From positions 1 through 8,743 of the forward strand of contig CANFLP010000078.1 of assembly GCA_947447835.1 (NCBI GenBank): 8,743 nt of DNA. Direction: 5' to 3'. The notes beneath the pieces were generated by a model. That model ran no database searches, was not told the origin of the DNA, and worked only from the letters and a program-made list of their open reading frames with translations. Origin of the DNA: Bacteroidota bacterium. Lineage in GTDB: Bacteria > Bacteroidota > Bacteroidia > Chitinophagales > Chitinophagaceae. The position numbers and the translations under genes were made by a program. Positions 5,185 through 8,743 of the stretch are shown piece after piece (the first letter of the stretch is position 1; the number at the start of each line of letters is the position of its first letter).

Positions 5185-8100
5185 ATGAGCAACCAATACC
5201 CAGAATTTAATGGCTTACATCTGCCTACAATTGAGGCAGAGATATTAGCAGCTTGGAAAAAAGAACAGGCATTTGAGCAATCAGTTAGTTTACGTGAGGG
5301 TAAAACACCTTTTGTGTTTTATGAAGGACCTCCAAGTGCAAACGGAATGCCAGGTATTCACCATGTAATTTCTAGAACTTTAAAAGATATGATGTGTCGT
5401 TATAAAACGATGCAGGGATTTCAAGTAAAAAGAAAAGGTGGATGGGATACACACGGATTACCTGTAGAGCTAGGAGTTGAAAAAGAATTAGGGATTACTA
5501 AAGAAGATATTGGCAAAAAAATTACTGTAGAGGAGTACAATAAAAAATGTCGTGAAGCAGTATTGCGTTACAAAAAAGAGTGGGATGACATTACAAACAA
5601 GATGGGTTATTGGGTAGATTTAAATAATCCATACATCACATTTGAAAACAATTACATTGAAACCCTTTGGTGGATTTTAAGTACGCTTTATAAAAAAGGA
5701 TATTTATACCAAAGCGTTAGCATACAACCTTATTCACCTGCTGCAGGTACGGGATTAAGTTCGCACGAATTAAATCAGCCTGGTACTTACAAAGATGTAA
5801 AAGATACATCTGCAGTTGTAATGTTTAAAGCGTTGCAATCCGCAGAAAGCCAATTTTTATTTGATGCAGCAGCAACCAATAAAAATAATCAAGATGTGTA
5901 TTATATGGCATGGACAACCACTCCATGGACATTGCCATCTAACCTAGGTTTAACAGTAGGCCCAAACATTGATTATGTATTAGTAGCAACCTATAATCCA
6001 TACACTGCAATGCCAGTGAATGTAGTATTGGCTAAGGCTTTATTGTCAAAATATTTTAAAGAGGAAGGATTAACGATAGATACATTTGTAGAAGGCGATA
6101 AAATTGTTCCTTGGAAAGTAATTGCTGAATGCAAAGGGTCACAATTAAATGGATTACGTTACGAACAGTTAATGCCTTTTGAAGCAAATGATCCTGCAAC
6201 ATTTGAAGGAGATCCTTTTAAAATAGTTGTTGGTGATTTCGTAACAACCGAGGATGGTACTGGTATTGTACATACTGCTCCTGCATTTGGTGCGGATGAC
6301 TATAAGGTTGGACAAAAAAATAATTTAGGTATCATTACATTGGTGGATAGAGCAGGAAAATTTGTAGAGGGCGTTGGTGAATTTAGTGCACGTTATGTAA
6401 AAAACTACAAGGACGAAAAAGACTATCAAGATGTAAACGTTGATATTTGCGTTAAACTTAAAAAAGAGAATCGTGCTTTTAAAGTAGAAAAATACGAACA
6501 CAATTATCCGCATTGTTGGAGAACAGATAAGCCTATTTTATATTATCCATTAGACGCTTGGTTTATCAAAACTACTGCCGTTAAAGATCGCTTAGTTGAA
6601 TTAAATAAAACCATTAATTGGAAACCAAAGAGTACAGGCGAAGGCCGATTTGGTAATTGGTTAGAGAATATGGTGGACTGGAATTTGTCTCGAAGCAGAT
6701 ATTGGGGAACCCCATTGCCTATTTGGAGAACCGAAGACGGTACCGAAGAAATTTGTATTGGTTCCATTGAAGAGTTAACAACATTGTTTGTTGCTGCAAA
6801 AGAAAAAGGTTTTAATAAGGATGTGAACTTGCAAATAGTAGACGGAATATTAGACGTGGATTTACACAAGCCATTTGTGGATCAGATAGAATTGTTAAGT
6901 GCAACTGGTCAGCCTATGAAACGTGTGTCTGACTTAGTGGACGTTTGGTTTGATTCAGGAGCTATGCCATATGCGCAATGGCATTATCCATTTGATAACA
7001 AAGACTTAATTGATAAAGGCGAGGCATTCCCTGCTGATTTTATTTGTGAAGGTGTTGACCAAACACGTGGATGGTTTTATACATTACATACTTTAGGGGT
7101 ATTGTTATTTGATAGTGTTGCTTATAAAGCTGTTATGAGTAATGGCTTGGTATTGGATAAGAATGGCAATAAAATGAGTAAGCGTTTAGGAAACGTAGTA
7201 AATCCATTTGATACCTTAAATACTTACGGTGCAGATGCAACGCGTTGGTACTTGGTCACCAATGCATCTCCATGGGATAACTTAAAGTTTGACTTATCTG
7301 GAATTCAAGAAGTACAAAGAAAATTCTTTGGCACTTTGTATAACACTTATCAGTTCTTTGTTTTGTATGCGAACGTGGATGGATTTCAATTTGAGCAAGA
7401 CTATATACCTGTAGCTGAAAGACCTGAAATTGATCGATGGATTATATCCTCTTTAAATACTTTGGTGCAAACTGTGACAACTTCGATGGATGACTTTGAG
7501 CCAACCAATGCTGGGCGTGCCATAGAAACCTTTGTAGATGAGCATTTGAGCAACTGGTACGTGCGTTTATGTCGTCGTCGTTTTTGGAAGGGGACTTATA
7601 CGCAAGATAAAATTGCAGCATACCAAACATTATATGAATGTTTAGAAACCATCACCCGATTAATGGCGCCAATCGCACCATTCTTCTGTGATCAAGTATT
7701 TAGAAACTTAAACGGAATTACTAAGCGACATAATGCAACATCAATACATCATGTAGATTTTCCAAAAGCAGATGTTTCAAAAATGGATATTGCATTGGAA
7801 GAACGTATGCAAATGGCACAAGACATTTGTTCATTAGTATTATCTGTACGTAAGAAAGTAAACATTAAAGTACGCCAGCCATTACAAAAAATATTAATAC
7901 CTGTATTGGATCCAAAAATGAAAGCGGCCATCGAACAAATGGAGGAGCTTATTTTGGCCGAGGTAAATGTGAAGGAAATAAATTATATCACAGAGACTGA
8001 AGGGGTAATTAGCAAAAAATTGAAGCCTAATTTCAAATTACTAGGGGCTAAGTTGGGTACTAAGATGAAACAGGCATCTGCAGTAATCACTGCCTTAAGC

Positions 8101-8535
8101 CAGGCTCAGATTACCCAACTTGAAAAAGAGGGGACCCTCAACTTGGACATTGAAGGTGAATTAATTCCATTATTGGTTAGTGAGGTAGAAATTATAGCCG
8201 AGGACATCCCAGGATGGAGCGTCGCGGTGAAGAGTGCCCTTACAGTTGCCTTGGATATCACCCTAAGTCCGGCCTTATTAAAGGAAGGATATGCTCGCGA
8301 ATTGGTAAACAGGGTTCAAAACATCAGAAAAGAGGCCAATTTTGACCTTACAGACAAGATTTTACTCCGAATTGTGGATAACACAGATTTGAAAGACTCT
8401 ATTAATGAATTTTCAGATTATATTTGCCGCGAAATACTGGCAATGGAAATAGACTGGGTCCCGGCTATAGAAGACGGGGTGGATGTCGAAATAAATGACC
8501 AAAAATTAAGGATTTCAGTTTTACAAAAAGGATAA
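5185..8535 (+). CDS. ileS: Isoleucyl-tRNA synthetase, long type 2 (eukaryote-like) form
   Basis: This 1116-residue class I synthetase charges tRNA-Ile with isoleucine in the cytoplasm. Its length and C-terminal region fit type 2 IleRS rather than the roughly 930-residue type 1. The catalytic HIGH motif is altered to Gly57-Ile58-His59-His60 in EGPPSANGMPGIHH. The CP1 editing domain shows TTTPWTLP (244-251) and GTGIVHTAPAFGADD (358-372). Further core motifs are NLSRSRYWGTP (500-510), DVWFDSG (586-592), EGVDQTRGWFY (622-632) and the KMSKS-loop KMSKR (663-667). The anticodon-binding helical region follows from about 700, then a type 2 C-terminal extension with no zinc-ligand cysteine cluster. The ATG start matches family N-termini; a weak AGGA lies about 10 bases upstream. 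Type 2 enzymes are commonly associated with mupirocin tolerance. The next gene begins two bases after the stop, suggesting co-transcription. Confidence 0.98.
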   Translation: MSNQYPEFNGLHLPTIEAEILAAWKKEQAFEQSVSLREGKTPFVFYEGPPSANGMPGIHHVISRTLKDMMCRYKTMQGFQVKRKGGWDTHGLPVELGVEKELGITKEDIGKKITVEEYNKKCREAVLRYKKEWDDITNKMGYWVDLNNPYITFENNYIETLWWILSTLYKKGYLYQSVSIQPYSPAAGTGLSSHELNQPGTYKDVKDTSAVVMFKALQSAESQFLFDAAATNKNNQDVYYMAWTTTPWTLPSNLGLTVGPNIDYVLVATYNPYTAMPVNVVLAKALLSKYFKEEGLTIDTFVEGDKIVPWKVIAECKGSQLNGLRYEQLMPFEANDPATFEGDPFKIVVGDFVTTEDGTGIVHTAPAFGADDYKVGQKNNLGIITLVDRAGKFVEGVGEFSARYVKNYKDEKDYQDVNVDICVKLKKENRAFKVEKYEHNYPHCWRTDKPILYYPLDAWFIKTTAVKDRLVELNKTINWKPKSTGEGRFGNWLENMVDWNLSRSRYWGTPLPIWRTEDGTEEICIGSIEELTTLFVAAKEKGFNKDVNLQIVDGILDVDLHKPFVDQIELLSATGQPMKRVSDLVDVWFDSGAMPYAQWHYPFDNKDLIDKGEAFPADFICEGVDQTRGWFYTLHTLGVLLFDSVAYKAVMSNGLVLDKNGNKMSKRLGNVVNPFDTLNTYGADATRWYLVTNASPWDNLKFDLSGIQEVQRKFFGTLYNTYQFFVLYANVDGFQFEQDYIPVAERPEIDRWIISSLNTLVQTVTTSMDDFEPTNAGRAIETFVDEHLSNWYVRLCRRRFWKGTYTQDKIAAYQTLYECLETITRLMAPIAPFFCDQVFRNLNGITKRHNATSIHHVDFPKADVSKMDIALEERMQMAQDICSLVLSVRKKVNIKVRQPLQKILIPVLDPKMKAAIEQMEELILAEVNVKEINYITETEGVISKKLKPNFKLLGAKLGTKMKQASAVITALSQAQITQLEKEGTLNLDIEGELIPLLVSEVEIIAEDIPGWSVAVKSALTVALDITLSPALLKEGYARELVNRVQNIRKEANFDLTDKILLRIVDNTDLKDSINEFSDYICREILAMEIDWVPAIEDGVDVEINDQKLRISVLQKG

Positions 8536-8537
8536 TT

Positions 8538-8743
8538 ATGGCTACAAAGAAACCAGCGCCTAAGAAAGCAGCTCCGGCTAAGGCACCAATTAAAAAGGCA
8601 GCACCAGCTAAAAAGGCGGCTCCTGTTAAAAAGGTAGCACCTGCTAAAAAGGCAGCGCCTGCTAAAAAAGTTGCGGCACCAGCTAAAAAAGCGGCTCCTG
8701 CAAAAAAAGCAGTACCAGCTAAAAAAGCGGCACCAGCTAAAAA
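8538..8743 (+). CDS. Lys/Ala/Pro-repeat protein, N-terminal part (3' truncated); possible tail of a DksA-type regulator or histone H1-like protein
   Basis: An open frame starts at ATG 8538, two bases after the ileS stop, and stays open to the window edge: 68 codons plus two bases. It begins MATKKPAPKKAAPAK and continues as imperfect PAKKAA hexapeptides, containing almost only Lys, Ala, Pro and Val, with no acidic or aromatic residues. Such tails are highly basic, probably disordered and likely to bind nucleic acid, as in histone H1-like and AlgP-like proteins. In Bacteroidota a TraR/DksA-type zinc-finger gene is often found near ileS and lspA, so this may be the basic extension of such a protein; that is inference, since no zinc-finger sequence is visible. 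The tight spacing suggests translational coupling to ileS. The reading frame is secure; the identity is open. Confidence 0.75.
   Translation, partial: MATKKPAPKKAAPAKAPIKKAAPAKKAAPVKKVAPAKKAAPAKKVAAPAKKAAPAKKAVPAKKAAPAK
8589..8743 (+). repeat. In-frame 18-base tandem repeat encoding (A/V)KKAAP-type hexapeptides
   Basis: Eight complete units are visible (8589-8606, 8607-8624, 8625-8642, 8643-8660, 8661-8681, 8682-8699, 8700-8717, 8718-8735), followed by a partial ninth at the edge. Seven are 18 bases and one (8661-8681) is 21, with an extra codon that gives VAAP. Units differ mainly at third codon positions and by Ala/Val swaps, so the peptide pattern is better kept than the DNA. A run of seven A lies at 8702-8708. 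Confidence 0.85.

Noticed and set aside
6543..6869. Minus-strand open frames inside ileS, gldFG and lspA
   Set aside because: They lie wholly opposite well-supported genes, resemble no known protein and look like chance open frames of AT-rich coding sequence.
8589..8743. CRISPR-like array
   Set aside because: The 18-base units are contiguous with no spacers and maintain one open reading frame, so this is a coding tandem repeat.

Overview
The window is a compact, AT-rich, all-plus-strand stretch of a bacterial chromosome, most likely from the Bacteroidota and probably near Chitinophagaceae. The phylum call rests on a GldF/GldG gliding-type ABC transporter gene, a long type 2 IleRS with the Bacteroidota-style N-terminus, A-rich rather than Shine-Dalgarno leaders, and promoter boxes resembling the Bacteroidota TAnnTTTG element. 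The family-level placement is inference. No gene-free stretch exceeds about 75 bases.

Layout. Positions 1-69 hold the last codons of iscS, followed by iscU (134-550) and iscA (560-913), an iron-sulfur cluster assembly operon closed by an intrinsic terminator (940-973). A GldF-GldG fusion gene follows (989-3442), with a promoter-like box that almost touches its start codon. Next come a TerC/Alx-family membrane protein (3466-4425), lspA for lipoprotein signal peptidase (4468-5133) and ileS for isoleucyl-tRNA synthetase (5185-8535). Two bases after the ileS stop, a Lys/Ala/Pro-repeat protein begins and runs off the right edge (8538-8743).

How the genes relate. iscS-iscU-iscA form one functional unit (sulfur donor, scaffold, A-type carrier), but the chaperone and ferredoxin genes that often follow are absent here. 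lspA and ileS are neighbours in many bacteria, usually with ileS first; here lspA comes first. Several Bacteroidota place a TraR/DksA-type zinc-finger gene near ileS/lspA, so the truncated repeat protein may be the N-terminal tail of such a regulator; the domain that would decide this lies outside the window. Four genes (gldFG, terC, lspA, ileS) each have a TAnCTT(T/C)(G/A) box shortly upstream, which suggests separate promoters despite tight packing. For gldFG and terC the box is so close to the ATG that leaderless transcripts are predicted.

No mobile element, CRISPR array, tRNA or rRNA was seen. The window is mainly housekeeping. Its most notable points are the swapped HIGH motif (GIHH) in IleRS, the fused GldFG, the leaderless-type promoter arrangement and the truncated KAAPAK-repeat protein.
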